Source: Actinomycetota bacterium (GTDB lineage: Bacteria > Actinomycetota > Thermoleophilia > Gaiellales > Gaiellaceae). From it: DNA of 64,000 bases. How positions within the stretch are numbered: position 1 is the first letter of the stretch; the number at the start of each line of letters is the position of its first letter. The notes under the pieces are model-generated. The model did not search any database and was not told where the DNA came from. It saw nothing but the letters and a program-made list of their open reading frames with translations. Position numbers and translations under genes: made by a program. Location: assembly GCA_003162055.1 (NCBI GenBank), contig PMNA01000013.1:44701-108700 (forward strand), written 5' to 3'. Below are positions 9,142 to 17,608 of this stretch, piece by piece.

Positions 9142-10271
9142 GCGGCGCCCGCCATCTATACGTCCATATTCCCTTCTGCGTCTCGCGCTGCGACTACTGC
9201 GACTTCGTCTCGCTGACGGGGCAGCGCGATCAGCAGGCCCGCTACGTCGAGGTGCTGCTGGCCGAGCTGGAGCTGGAGCGAGAGCTGCTGGCGCCCGAGC
9301 TGGACTCGGTCTATCTCGGCGGAGGTACGCCGACCCTGCTCGAAGCCGCTGCTCTACGTTGCCTGCTCGACGGGTTGCCCGCCGCAGCCGAGCTGACCGT
9401 GGAAGCCAATCCGGAGACCGTGACGCCCGAGCTCGCCGGGGCGCTCGTGGAGGCGGGCGTGAACCGCGTCTCGCTCGGCGCGCAGAGCTTTCAGCCGCGC
9501 CTGCTCGAGCTGCTTGGTCGCCGCGCCGGTCCCGACGACGTCCGCCGCGCTTTCCGGCTCCTCCGCGAGGCCGGGATGGAGAACATCTCGCTCGATCTCC
9601 TCTACGGAATCCCCGGGCAGAGCCGCCGCGACCTCAACGCCGATCTCGGCGCGGCGCTCACCCTCGCACCCGAGCACCTCTCCTGTTACGAGCTGGAGGC
9701 GAAGTCGGGAACGCGCTTCGCCCACGAGCACGGTGCCGAGCTGGCCGCGCAGTCCGAGGCGCTGGAAGACCACCTGGAGCACGTCGTCGAGCGCCTGACC
9801 GGCTCGGGCTACCGCTGGTACGAGACCGCCAACTTCGCCCGCGGCGAGCCCGGGCGCGACTTGCGGAGCTTTCACAACCTCGGCTACTGGCGCGGGCACG
9901 ACTATCTCGGGATCGGGATCGGCGCCGTCTCGACGCTGAGCGGATGCCGCTGGAAAAACGCGCCCTCGCTGCCGCACTACCTCGAGGCGCTGGAGCGGAA
10001 GGCGAGGCCGCCGCGTGAGACCGAGGCGCTGGACGAGGCGACGAAGTTGCGCGAGCGCGTGATGCTGGGCCTGCGCCTGGACGAGCCCGTGGAAATCGCG
10101 GAGGTGGAAGCGGCGCTCGATCGCGACGCGCTCGCTCGACTCTCCGATCTCGGCCTCGTCCTGGTCGAGGGCGGAATGCTGACGCTCAGTTCTCGCGGGC
10201 GGATGCTCGGGGGAGCGGTCAGCGCCGAGCTGATCGTCTGGGACGCGGAGCCCGTGCTCGCGGGGACCTAG
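9138..10271 (+). CDS. hemW: HemW-like radical SAM protein (coproporphyrinogen III oxidase family)
   Basis: A 377-residue radical SAM protein. The start [17 protein letters not shown] carries the Fe-S cysteine triad CxxxCxxC at residues 14-21, and [21 protein letters not shown] and [13 protein letters not shown] are classic HemN/HemW motifs. HemW proteins act as haem chaperones; true HemN oxidases have an extra N-terminal Cys and a longer N-terminal arm, both absent here, so HemW is the better name. The GTG overlaps the lepA stop in GTGA, with a purine-rich GGAGGGAAG upstream. lepA-hemW-hrcA-dnaJ order is widespread. Confidence 0.92.
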   Translation: MSGARHLYVHIPFCVSRCDYCDFVSLTGQRDQQARYVEVLLAELELERELLAPELDSVYLGGGTPTLLEAAALRCLLDGLPAAAELTVEANPETVTPELAGALVEAGVNRVSLGAQSFQPRLLELLGRRAGPDDVRRAFRLLREAGMENISLDLLYGIPGQSRRDLNADLGAALTLAPEHLSCYELEAKSGTRFAHEHGAELAAQSEALEDHLEHVVERLTGSGYRWYETANFARGEPGRDLRSFHNLGYWRGHDYLGIGIGAVSTLSGCRWKNAPSLPHYLEALERKARPPRETEALDEATKLRERVMLGLRLDEPVEIAEVEAALDRDALARLSDLGLVLVEGGMLTLSSRGRMLGGAVSAELIVWDAEPVLAGT

Positions 10272-10339
10272 AGGCCCAGTGCCGAGGTCGTACCTGAGCG
10301 CGCTGGTGGTGTTCGTAGCGCGCAGCCGACGACGGTATT

Positions 10340-10360
10340 GAATCGGCACGGAATCGGCAC
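10340..10360. repeat. Two GAATCGGCAC direct repeats, 11-bp period, upstream of hrcA
   Basis: GAATCGGCAC occurs at 10340-10349 and again at 10351-10360, about 130 bases before hrcA. The 11-base period puts both copies on one face of the helix, as in an operator. No CIRCE element was found here. Function is unproven. Confidence 0.4.
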
Positions 10361-10476
10361 TTTCTAGGGTGTTTTCGGCTTTCGTGGGACGGTATCTTCG
10401 AACGACCCCGCGGGCGGGTGGCTTGGTGGCGGGCGGATGAGCTGGCGCCTGCAAGCGCCCGACGCACAAACCTCGC

Positions 10477-10482
10477 TAAAAT
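10477..10482 (+). promoter_or_regulatory. Candidate -10 element (TAAAAT) for hrcA
   Basis: TAAAAT ends 8 bases before the hrcA ATG (10491), fitting a leaderless start and selecting that ATG over one 18 codons upstream. Confidence 0.5.
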
Positions 10483-10490
10483 ACCTGCAA

Positions 10491-11537
10491 ATGCCCGATC
10501 CTCTAGCAGTTGATCTGAGCGATCGCCAGCGCCGGATTCTGCGCACGGTGGTCGAGGAGTACGTGACGAGCGGTCAGCCGGTCGGCTCCAAGCACCTGGT
10601 CGAGAGCTCCGGGCTTTCCATCTCCTCCTCGACCGTGCGCTACGAATTGGCCGAGCTGGAGGAGCGCGGGCTGCTGACTCATCCGCACACCTCCGCCGGG
10701 CGCATTCCCACCGACGGCGGCTACCGCTGCTACGTCGATTCGCTTCTTTCCGAGCGCTCGCCGCAATCCGAGCTGCTCTCGCTCGACTTGAGCGTCGCTC
10801 AGAACGAGGTCGAGGAGGCGCTCGAGGCAACGACGGAGATGCTGGCGGGTATGACGCATCTGCTTGCGCTCGCTTCGGCGCCGTCGCTCGAGACCACCGC
10901 CGTGCGCCACGTCGAGGTGCTGCAGCTGCAGCCGCACGTCGTCCTGATCGTGCTGATCACCTCGACGGGCGAGGTCTCGAAGCGGGCCTGCGCGTTCGAG
11001 GCGCCCGTCGACTCGGGGCTGGTGAACTGGGCACGCGAGTACCTGAACGAGCGCCTCGAGGGGCGCGCGCTCGGGCCGCGCCTGCTGCGCCAGGCGCTCG
11101 AGGATCACGCGTTGAGTGCCGGAGAGCGCGATTTCCTCGCGGTTCTGCGTCCGGCTTTGGAGGAGCAGGCCGGCCGCGGCGACGAGCGCGTCTTCGTCGG
11201 CGGCGCGGCGATGCTGCTCGACGCCGTCCGCGGCAGCGAGCTGGACGCCTGCCGCAGCCTGCTCGCGGTGCTCGAGCGCCGGGCGGCCACGCTCGAGCTA
11301 CTACGCGCCTCGATCGAGCAGCGCCGGCCCTACGTCCGCGTCGGCGAGGAGCTCGACAACCCGGCTCTGAGCGGCGTCTCGCTGGTCGGCGCTCGCTACG
11401 GCCTGGCGCACCGCTCGCTCGGCACGGTCTCCCTACTCGGCCCGATGCGGATGGACTACGAGAAGGCGATCGGCGCGGTCAGGGCAGCCGCGCAGGAGCT
11501 CTCGCGCTTCGTCGAGGACGTCTACGAGGAGCCCTGA
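10491..11537 (+). CDS. hrcA: Heat-inducible transcription repressor HrcA
   Basis: A 348-residue repressor of heat-shock genes. The N-terminus (LSDRQRRILRTVVEEYVTSGQPVGSKHL, then SSSTVRYELAELEERGLLTHPHTSAGRIPTDGGYR) is the winged-helix DNA-binding domain that reads CIRCE operators in other bacteria. The C-terminal domain ends with SLLGPMRMDYEKAIGAV, a family signature. The ATG at 10491 is chosen because it gives the usual start and has a TAAAAT box 8 bases upstream. No CIRCE inverted repeat was found before hrcA or dnaJ, so its targets are probably elsewhere, or the operator differs. Confidence 0.96.
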   Translation: MPDPLAVDLSDRQRRILRTVVEEYVTSGQPVGSKHLVESSGLSISSSTVRYELAELEERGLLTHPHTSAGRIPTDGGYRCYVDSLLSERSPQSELLSLDLSVAQNEVEEALEATTEMLAGMTHLLALASAPSLETTAVRHVEVLQLQPHVVLIVLITSTGEVSKRACAFEAPVDSGLVNWAREYLNERLEGRALGPRLLRQALEDHALSAGERDFLAVLRPALEEQAGRGDERVFVGGAAMLLDAVRGSELDACRSLLAVLERRAATLELLRASIEQRRPYVRVGEELDNPALSGVSLVGARYGLAHRSLGTVSLLGPMRMDYEKAIGAVRAAAQELSRFVEDVYEEP

Positions 11538-11694
11538 GAGCACACGCTGACTCTGATTCTTTGGTAAGTCGGCACAGACGGGTGTGTTTTCCCCGGGTAG
11601 CGTTTACGTTGGGGTTCCCCACCGAGGGCGCCGAGAAAGCCCCCTGCCCGCCCAAACCCACCCGCCGTCCCGCCTCCACTTGAGCGCGCCTGAC

Positions 11695-11700
11695 TAACCT
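11695..11700 (+). promoter_or_regulatory. Candidate -10 element (TAACCT) for dnaJ
   Basis: TAACCT ends 8 bases before the dnaJ ATG at 11709, so dnaJ may have its own leaderless transcript separate from hrcA. Confidence 0.45.
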
Positions 11701-11708
11701 TGAGCCAG

Positions 11709-12830
11709 ATGTCCACGACCGAACGCGACTACTACGAGCTGCTCGGCGTCTCGCGCGGCGCCAGCGAGGCCGAGATCAAGAAGGCCTTCCGCGCGCTGGC
11801 GCGCGAGTTGCACCCCGACGTCTCCGACCATCCCGAGGCCGAGGAGCGCTTCAAGCAGCTGGTCGAGGCCTACGAGGTGCTGTCCAAGAGCGAGACGCGC
11901 GAGCTCTACGACCGTTTCGGGCACGCCGGTCTGCGCAGCGGCGGCTACCAGCCGACGGGCGTCGATTTCGGAAGCCTGTCCGATCTCTTCTCGGCCTTCT
12001 TCGGCGACGAGATGTTCGGCGCCGCGGCGCAATCTCGGGGGAGGCAGCGCGGAGCCGACATCGCCGCCGAGGTCGAGATCGAGCTGACCGAGGCGGCGAC
12101 GGGGCTCAAGCGAGAGGTCGCCTTCGAGGCCGAGACGGTTTGCCATCTCTGTGAGGGCTCGGGCATGGAGCCCGGAACCGAGCCGACTACCTGTCCCACC
12201 TGCAAGGGCCAGGGGATGTTCCAGCAGGTCTCCCAGAGCATCTTCGGCCAGGTGATGCGCACCCAGGCCTGCGCTACCTGCGGCGGCGCGGGCAAGGTGA
12301 TCGAGCACCCCTGCGAAAACTGCAAGGGCAGCGGGCGCGAGATGGACGAGCGCACCCTGGAGGTCGAGATTCCGGCCGGTATCCACGACCGCCAGCCGAT
12401 CCGTATCTCCGGCGAGGGACACGCCGGCGCCCGCGGCGGCGGCGCCGGCGACGTCTACGTGCTGGTGCGCGTGCGCCCCGACGCGCGTTTCGTGCGCGAG
12501 GGCGACGACCTCGTCTCGACGCTGGAGCTGACGATGACCCAGGCCGCGCTCGGTGGCAGGAGAACCGTGGCGACTCTCGACGGCGAGACCGAGGTCGAGA
12601 TCAAGCCGGGCAGCCAGCCGGGCACCGTGCTCACGCTCAAGGGCAAGGGCATGCCGCGGCTGCAGGGCTTCGGCCATGGCGACCTGCGCCTGCTGCTGAG
12701 CGTGCTCGTCCCGCGCAAGCTCGACGAGGAGCAGCGCAAGTTGCTCCAGCAGTTCGAGGAGGGCGCCACCGCCGTCACCTACGAGCACGACGAAGGCGTT
12801 TTCAAGCGACTGAAGGGCGTCTTCCACTGA
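11709..12830 (+). CDS. dnaJ: Chaperone DnaJ (Hsp40)
   Basis: A 373-residue co-chaperone that stimulates DnaK ATPase and delivers unfolded substrates. The J domain covers about residues 6-72 with the HPD tripeptide at 35-37. The Gly/Phe linker is short. A zinc domain follows with all four repeats intact ([32 protein letters not shown]), then two substrate-binding beta domains. The ATG at 11709 is preferred over a TTG three codons upstream because TAACCT ends 8 bases before it. The stop overlaps the presumed CTG start of prmA. dnaK and grpE are not in this window. Confidence 0.97.
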   Translation: MSTTERDYYELLGVSRGASEAEIKKAFRALARELHPDVSDHPEAEERFKQLVEAYEVLSKSETRELYDRFGHAGLRSGGYQPTGVDFGSLSDLFSAFFGDEMFGAAAQSRGRQRGADIAAEVEIELTEAATGLKREVAFEAETVCHLCEGSGMEPGTEPTTCPTCKGQGMFQQVSQSIFGQVMRTQACATCGGAGKVIEHPCENCKGSGREMDERTLEVEIPAGIHDRQPIRISGEGHAGARGGGAGDVYVLVRVRPDARFVREGDDLVSTLELTMTQAALGGRRTVATLDGETEVEIKPGSQPGTVLTLKGKGMPRLQGFGHGDLRLLLSVLVPRKLDEEQRKLLQQFEEGATAVTYEHDEGVFKRLKGVFH

Positions 12831-13600
12831 CCGAGCTGCGGCGCATCGCCGTTCGCGTCCCGCTCGAGCAGGCGGAGGAGGCGCGGGCGGAGCTGCTCGA
12901 GTTCGCCGCGCACGGCTTCGAGGAGCGGGATCTTCCCGGAATGCTCGAGCTGGCCGTCTACGGCGGGCCGGAGGTCGAAGAGGCCCTGCGCGCGAGCTTC
13001 ACGGCTGTCAGGTCAGAGCTGGTGGAGCCCGGTTGGGAGGACAACTGGCGCGCCTTCCACCGTCCGGTCGAGATCGGGAAGCTGTGGGTCGGCCCGCCCT
13101 GGGAAGAGCCCCCGCAAGGACTTCTGCCGGTCGTGATCGATCCCGGCGGCGCCTTCGGTACCGGCGCCCATCCGACGACTCGCCTCTGCCTCGAGCTGCT
13201 GCAGGAGCTCGAGCCGGCGAGCCTCCTGGACATCGGCTGTGGCTCGGGCGTGCTGGCGATCGCGGCGGCGAAGCTCGGCTTCTCTTCCGTTGTCGCCCTC
13301 GACAACGATCCCGAGGCGATCGAAGCCACGCTCACGAACACCAAGGCAAACGGCGTCTCGCTCGATGCGCGCCTGGCCGATGTGCTTGCCGCATCGCTGC
13401 CGCCGGTGGAGGTCGCGGTCTGCAACATCAGCCTTCAGGCTCTGGAAGAGCTGGCCTCCGGGCTCGAGTGTGGGACGCTGGTCGCCTCGGGCTTCCTCGC
13501 CTCCGACGATCTACGCCTGGCCGGGTATAGCGTGGTGCGCAGGCAAGAGCAAGCAGATTGGGCGGCCGTCGTAGCTCGCCCGGAAAGGGGTGGCGAATGA
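12827..13600 (+). CDS. prmA: Ribosomal protein L11 methyltransferase, probable CTG start
   Basis: A SAM-dependent methyltransferase of the PrmA family, which trimethylates ribosomal protein L11. The Rossmann core has [19 protein letters not shown] and ALDNDPEAI, followed by [12 protein letters not shown] in place of the usual NI motif; [20 protein letters not shown] is a PrmA hallmark. The first ATG (12941) would remove about 38 residues that read as a normal PrmA N-terminus ([20 protein letters not shown]). No ATG, GTG or TTG lies in frame upstream, but a CTG at 12827 overlaps the dnaJ stop as CTGA, giving 257 residues. I favour that start, with moderate confidence. It also overlaps the next gene by ATGA. 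Confidence 0.85.
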   Translation: MTELRRIAVRVPLEQAEEARAELLEFAAHGFEERDLPGMLELAVYGGPEVEEALRASFTAVRSELVEPGWEDNWRAFHRPVEIGKLWVGPPWEEPPQGLLPVVIDPGGAFGTGAHPTTRLCLELLQELEPASLLDIGCGSGVLAIAAAKLGFSSVVALDNDPEAIEATLTNTKANGVSLDARLADVLAASLPPVEVAVCNISLQALEELASGLECGTLVASGFLASDDLRLAGYSVVRRQEQADWAAVVARPERGGE

Positions 13601-14139
13601 TCGGGGAAGCAAAGCTCGAGGCAGCGCCTTCAGGCCTTCTGCCGGCCGACGAGGGCTGGTTCGTCGTCAACGTCCGCGACACCGCCTGGATGACGAACGA
13701 CCGGCACGGATCCGGTTGCCGGTTCGAGAACACGAACCTGCCCTTCCCGGAGATCGGCTTCAATCTGCGAGTCCTCGGGCCGGGGCAGTCGAGCTCGATT
13801 TATCACCGTGAGTCGAATCAGGAAGACTTCCTCGTGCTCGCGGGCAAGTGCCGGCTCCTGGTTGAGGGTCAGGAGAGGGAGCTCGAAGCCTGGGACTTCG
13901 TGCACTGCCCACCGAACACCGAGCACGTCTTTGTCGGCGCCGGTCCGGGCCGCTGCGTCATCTTGATGGCCGGGTCGCGCGATCCGGATGAGGACACCTT
14001 CTATCCGGTCTCGGGGCTGGCCCGACGCTACGACGCCGGCGTCGACAAGGGAACGAGCTCGTCGGTCGAGGCCTACGCGAATACCGGACCGTTTCGAGCC
14101 GAACGTCCCGCCGACTGGGACGAGCTCCCTTGGGCTTAG
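13597..14139 (+). CDS. Cupin-domain protein
   Basis: A 180-residue protein with a double-stranded beta-helix (cupin) pattern: a first motif around SSSIYHRESNQEDFLVLAGKCRLLVEGQE and a second around WDFVHCPPNTEHVFVGAG. The metal-binding His and Glu of the first motif (H, E) and the His of the second are present, so a metal site is plausible. The substrate cannot be told from sequence. The ATG overlaps the prmA stop (ATGA) after a GGAAAGGGG ribosome-binding site, so it is translationally coupled to prmA. It lies 26 bases before the mtaB-like gene. Confidence 0.82.
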   Translation: MIGEAKLEAAPSGLLPADEGWFVVNVRDTAWMTNDRHGSGCRFENTNLPFPEIGFNLRVLGPGQSSSIYHRESNQEDFLVLAGKCRLLVEGQERELEAWDFVHCPPNTEHVFVGAGPGRCVILMAGSRDPDEDTFYPVSGLARRYDAGVDKGTSSSVEAYANTGPFRAERPADWDELPWA

Positions 14140-14165
14140 CCTGTGTTCGCGGGAGTTTTTGAGCC

Positions 14166-15359
14166 ATGACCACCTTCTCCGTGTGTTTTCTCGGCTGCAA
14201 GGTCTCCTACACCGACGCCGACGCGCTTCGGGAGCGCCTGCTCGCCGAGGGCCACGAGGAGGCGCGCGCGGGCGAGGCCGAGATCGCGCTCGTCAACAGC
14301 TGCTGCGTCACCCGCGAGGCGCTCGGCAAGTCGCGCCAGGCGGCGGCGAAGGCGGCGCGCACGCACAGGCGCGTTTACGTCACCGGCTGCGGCGCCAACC
14401 TCGAGGGCGCCTTCGCGAGCCTGCCCGAGAACGTGACGGTACTGAGCGGGCAAAGCGCGGACGCGCCCCAGCGGTTGGCTGGCCTGGTCGGTCGCGCCGG
14501 CGACGCCGTCTCCATCCGTCCCGAACGGGTTCGCGCCTTCGTCCAGATCCAGGACGGCTGCTCCTTTGGTTGTAGTTACTGCGTTGTGCCGCTGGTACGC
14601 GGGCCGGCGCGCTCGAAGTCGGCCGGGGCCGTGCTGGCGGAGGTCGGGCGCCGCGTAGGGCAGGGGCACAAGGAGGTCGTTCTCTCCGGGATCAATCTCG
14701 GCTGCTTCCACGACAGCGGCGCGGGCCTCTCGCTCGCCGGGCTGGTGCGCGAGGCGGGGAAGACGCCCGGCCTCGAGCGGCTGCGGCTCTCTTCGATCGA
14801 GATCAATCACGTCAGCCCCGAGCTGATCGCGGCGATCCGCGAGACGCCCACGGCCTGCCGCCACCTCCACGTTCCGCTCCAATCCGGCGACGACGAGATC
14901 CTGCGCGCAATGAAGCGCCACTACGACGCCGCCACCTTCCTGCGCCGCCTCGAAGGGCTGGAAGACTTCAACCTCACGAGCGACGTGATCGTCGGCTTCC
15001 CCGGCGAGGACGAGGCCGCTTTCGGGCGCACGCTCGATCTGGTCGAGCGTGCCGGAGTAACGAAAGTGCACGTCTTTCCCTACTCTCCGCGCCCCGGAAC
15101 CGCGAGCGAAGGCTGCGACGATGTTCCCGCCGCGGTGAAGAAGGAACGAGCCGCCCGCCTGCGCGAATCTTCGAAAAAAGCCTGCTTAGGCCGCTGGCGT
15201 GGCAAGATCGGTATGAGCGAGAGCGTTCTAGTCGATAGGCCGGGACGCGGCTACGCGAGCGACTACACGCCGTGGCTCGTCGACGGTCAGATCGGTGAGA
15301 TGGTGCAGGCAGAGGCGAAAAACGTGACGGAGCAGGGGATAATCGGAATAATGAGATGA
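14166..15359 (+). CDS. mtaB: MtaB-like tRNA methylthiotransferase (radical SAM)
   Basis: A 397-residue MiaB/MtaB-family enzyme that would add a methylthio group to t6A37 of ANN-decoding tRNAs. The N-terminal domain starts FSVCFLGCKVSYTDADALRERL, with further cysteines in VNSCCVT and VTGCGAN for the second Fe-S cluster. The radical SAM triad is in DGCSFGCSYCVVP near residue 134, and LQSGDDEILRAMKRHY and DVIVGFPGEDEAAF are family motifs. The start NxLGCKVN is slightly altered. The C-terminal part is shorter than in MiaB. The stop overlaps the HIT gene start. Confidence 0.9.
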   Translation: MTTFSVCFLGCKVSYTDADALRERLLAEGHEEARAGEAEIALVNSCCVTREALGKSRQAAAKAARTHRRVYVTGCGANLEGAFASLPENVTVLSGQSADAPQRLAGLVGRAGDAVSIRPERVRAFVQIQDGCSFGCSYCVVPLVRGPARSKSAGAVLAEVGRRVGQGHKEVVLSGINLGCFHDSGAGLSLAGLVREAGKTPGLERLRLSSIEINHVSPELIAAIRETPTACRHLHVPLQSGDDEILRAMKRHYDAATFLRRLEGLEDFNLTSDVIVGFPGEDEAAFGRTLDLVERAGVTKVHVFPYSPRPGTASEGCDDVPAAVKKERAARLRESSKKACLGRWRGKIGMSESVLVDRPGRGYASDYTPWLVDGQIGEMVQAEAKNVTEQGIIGIMR

Positions 15360-15727
15360 TGACTCCGACCGACTGTCTCTTTTGCGAGCTGATACGCAGC
15401 GGCTCCCACATCCGCCGCGACGACGGCTTCGTGGCCATCGAGGACATCAATCCCAAGGCCGAGGTGCACATCCTGATCGTGCCCGAGCGGCATATCGATA
15501 CCTTCCGCCAGATCGGCGAGTTCCCGCCCGAGGAAGCGCTGCGAATGCTCGAGTTCATCGCCGAGACGGCGAAAGCGCTTTCGCTCGAGGACTACCGTGT
15601 GCTCTGCACCGTCGGGCCGAGCGCCGGGCAAACGGTCTTCCATCTGCACTGGCACCTGCTCGGCGGGCGCGATCTGAGCGGCCGGCTGCCGGCACTGGCG
15701 CTGGTCGAGGCCGAGGGGGAGGAGTGA
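15356..15727 (+). CDS. HIT-family nucleotide-binding protein
   Basis: A 123-residue histidine-triad protein; such enzymes hydrolyse adenosine phosphoramidates and related nucleotide conjugates. The opening DCLFCELIRSG has a CxxC-type pair found in many HIT proteins, and the catalytic triad HLHWHLL is at residues 96-100. The ATGATG start overlaps the mtaB stop, so the second ATG at 15359 is an equally good start. The gene is in a tight operon with mtaB and yqeY. Length and motif are normal for the HinT branch. Confidence 0.93.
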   Translation: MMTPTDCLFCELIRSGSHIRRDDGFVAIEDINPKAEVHILIVPERHIDTFRQIGEFPPEEALRMLEFIAETAKALSLEDYRVLCTVGPSAGQTVFHLHWHLLGGRDLSGRLPALALVEAEGEE

Positions 15728-15728
15728 C

Positions 15729-16166
15729 GTGATCAAGCGGATCGAGACAGAGCTCGCCGACGCAATTCGCGCCCACGACGAGTTGCGCCGCGACACGCTG
15801 CGCCTGATGCTCGCCTCGCTGCGCTCGGCCGAGAAGAAGCTGCTGCGGCCGCTCTCGGACGACGAGGAGCTGCTGGTGCTGCAGCACGAGCGCAAGCGGC
15901 GGGTCGAGGCGGCCGAGGCCTTTCGCGCCGGCGATCGCCCCGAGCGGGCTGCGCGCGAGGAGGCGGAGCTGAAGATCCTGGAGGAGTACATGCCGCCGCC
16001 GCTCTCGCAGGAAGAGCTGGAGGAGATCGTCGACAAGGCGGTCGCCGCGGTCGGGGCGACGAACGTGCGCGATCTTGGCCGCGTCATGGCCGATGTAATG
16101 CCTCAGGTCTCGGGCCGCGCCGACGGCTCGCTCGTATCGCAGCTGGTGCGCGAGGCACTCGCCTAG
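15729..16166 (+). CDS. yqeY: GatB/YqeY domain protein
   Basis: A 145-residue protein matching the YqeY family: MIKRIETELADAIRAHDELRRDTLRLMLASLRSAEK, then AEELKILEEYMPPPLSQEEL and a C-terminal RVMADVMPQVSGRADGSLVSQLVREAL. The domain resembles the tail of the GatB subunit of the tRNA-dependent amidotransferase and is thought to bind tRNA or a related partner, but its role is not settled. The GTG starts one base after the HIT stop, after a GGGGAGGAG ribosome-binding site. It completes the mtaB-HIT-yqeY operon. Confidence 0.93.
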   Translation: MIKRIETELADAIRAHDELRRDTLRLMLASLRSAEKKLLRPLSDDEELLVLQHERKRRVEAAEAFRAGDRPERAAREEAELKILEEYMPPPLSQEELEEIVDKAVAAVGATNVRDLGRVMADVMPQVSGRADGSLVSQLVREALA

Positions 16167-16241
16167 CCGGTGCCAGGAACCCGGACGCGGCGAAAGGTTG
16201 AACTCGCGCGGCGGCCGGTAACGAGCGCGAAGGCCAGCGCC

Positions 16242-16247
16242 TACACT
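16242..16247 (+). promoter_or_regulatory. Candidate -10 element (TACACT) for phoH
   Basis: TACACT ends 9 bases before the ATG at 16257. It marks a new transcription unit phoH-ybeY-dgkA-era and supports this ATG over the longer upstream frame. Confidence 0.45.
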
Positions 16248-16256
16248 GACACCCGG

Positions 16257-17216
16257 ATGCAGGACGTTCTGACGATTCCCAACGAAGTCGCGGCCGAGCT
16301 TGCGGGCGTCTCGGACAGCGTGCTCGAGGCCCTGCGCGAACGCCTCGCTTGCACGATCAGGTTGCGAGGTAACCGGCTTACGCTCGACGGCGACAAGGCC
16401 GAGGTGGCCCAGGCGCGCACGGTGATCGAGGAGATCGTCGGGCTGGTCGAGGACGGCCAGGAGGTCGGGCCCAGCTCGGTGGACGCGGTGCTCGGGGCGC
16501 TCGACCAGGCGCAGGATGTGCGCGAGGTGTTCGAAGAGATCGTCTGGCGCCACCGCGGCAAGAAGATCACGCCCAAGACCGTCAACCAGAAGCGCTACGT
16601 CGATGCCATTCGCTCGCGCACCGTCACCTTCGGCATCGGCCCGGCCGGCACCGGCAAGACCTATCTGGCGATGGCCCTCGCGGTCGCCGCGCTCAGCGAA
16701 GGCCAGGTCGGGCGCATCATCCTGACGCGCCCCGCGGTCGAGGCCGGCGAGCGCCTCGGCTTCCTGCCCGGCGACCTGCTGGCCAAGGTCGATCCCTACC
16801 TGCGCCCGCTCTTCGACGCGCTCTACGACATGCTCGACGCCGAGCGGCTGGGCGCCTACATCGAGCGCGGCACGATCGAGGTCGCTCCGCTGGCCTTCAT
16901 GCGCGGGCGCACGCTCAACGACTCCTTCATCATCCTCGACGAGGCCCAGAACACCACCCCCGAGCAGATGCAGATGTTCCTGACCCGGCTCGGCTTCGGC
17001 TCGCGCGTCGTCGTCACCGGTGACATCACCCAGGTCGACCTGCCCAAGGAACAGGCCTCGGGCCTGATCCAGGTGCAGCAGGTCCTGGCCGACATCGAAG
17101 GCATCGCCTTCGTCCAGTTCGGGCACGAGGACGTCGTCCGCCACAAGCTGGTGCAGCGAATCGTCGAGGCCTACAAGCGCCACGTCGAGGCCACGGGCGC
17201 CGAGCGCCGCCGCTAG
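16257..17216 (+). CDS. phoH: PhoH-like ATPase
   Basis: A 319-residue PhoH-family ATPase of the P-loop superfamily. A KH-like N-terminal region (about residues 1-75) precedes [16 protein letters not shown], the Walker A motif near residue 130. [19 protein letters not shown], the Walker B-like [23 protein letters not shown] and [11 protein letters not shown] complete the signature. The family is thought to be an RNA-related ATPase and is usually next to ybeY. The ATG at 16257 has a TACACT box 9 bases upstream; the extra 29 codons of the longer frame are not conserved in the family as I know it. Confidence 0.95.
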   Translation: MQDVLTIPNEVAAELAGVSDSVLEALRERLACTIRLRGNRLTLDGDKAEVAQARTVIEEIVGLVEDGQEVGPSSVDAVLGALDQAQDVREVFEEIVWRHRGKKITPKTVNQKRYVDAIRSRTVTFGIGPAGTGKTYLAMALAVAALSEGQVGRIILTRPAVEAGERLGFLPGDLLAKVDPYLRPLFDALYDMLDAERLGAYIERGTIEVAPLAFMRGRTLNDSFIILDEAQNTTPEQMQMFLTRLGFGSRVVVTGDITQVDLPKEQASGLIQVQQVLADIEGIAFVQFGHEDVVRHKLVQRIVEAYKRHVEATGAERRR

Positions 17217-17224
17217 CTTGGAAC

Positions 17225-17608
17225 GTGATGATCGAGATCGAGATCGAGAACAGAAGCGGCGCCGCCGTTGACGAGCAGGCAGCCGCCTCGCTCGCCCGGA
17301 AGGTGCTGGAAGCGGAAGGCGTCGTCGAGGGCGAGCTAGGGCTCAGCTTCGTCGGTGGCGAGGAGATTCGCGCGCTCAAGCGCGAGCATCTGGCGATCGA
17401 CGAGGTGACCGACGTGCTCTCCTTCCCGATCGACGGTCTGGGCGACCTGCCGGCCGGCCTTCCACGCCAGCTCGGTGATGTCGTCATCTGCCCCGAGGTG
17501 GTGGGGGCCGAGTGGCGAAAACCACTCGTACACGGCCTCTTGCACCTGCTCGGCTACGAGCACGGGCCCGAGATGGAGGAGCGGGAGAACCGCTACGAAT
17601 CGACATGA
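17225..17608 (+). CDS. ybeY: Endoribonuclease YbeY
   Basis: A 127-residue (126 from the second start, ATG at 17228) metal-dependent single-strand endoribonuclease involved in 16S rRNA 3' end maturation and ribosome quality control. The zinc motif H-x3-H-x5-H is intact in VHGLLHLLGYEHG near residue 103. LGLSFVGGEEIRALKREHLAIDEVTDVLSFPI is the family core. It is shorter than the Escherichia coli protein (155 residues), mainly at the C-terminus. GTG and ATG codons are adjacent at the start. The stop overlaps the next gene as ATGA. Confidence 0.94.
   Translation: MMIEIEIENRSGAAVDEQAAASLARKVLEAEGVVEGELGLSFVGGEEIRALKREHLAIDEVTDVLSFPIDGLGDLPAGLPRQLGDVVICPEVVGAEWRKPLVHGLLHLLGYEHGPEMEERENRYEST

Noticed and set aside
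12941..13600. prmA starting at ATG 12941
   Set aside because: This would delete a conserved-looking 38-residue N-terminal segment; a CTG start at 12827 is favoured.
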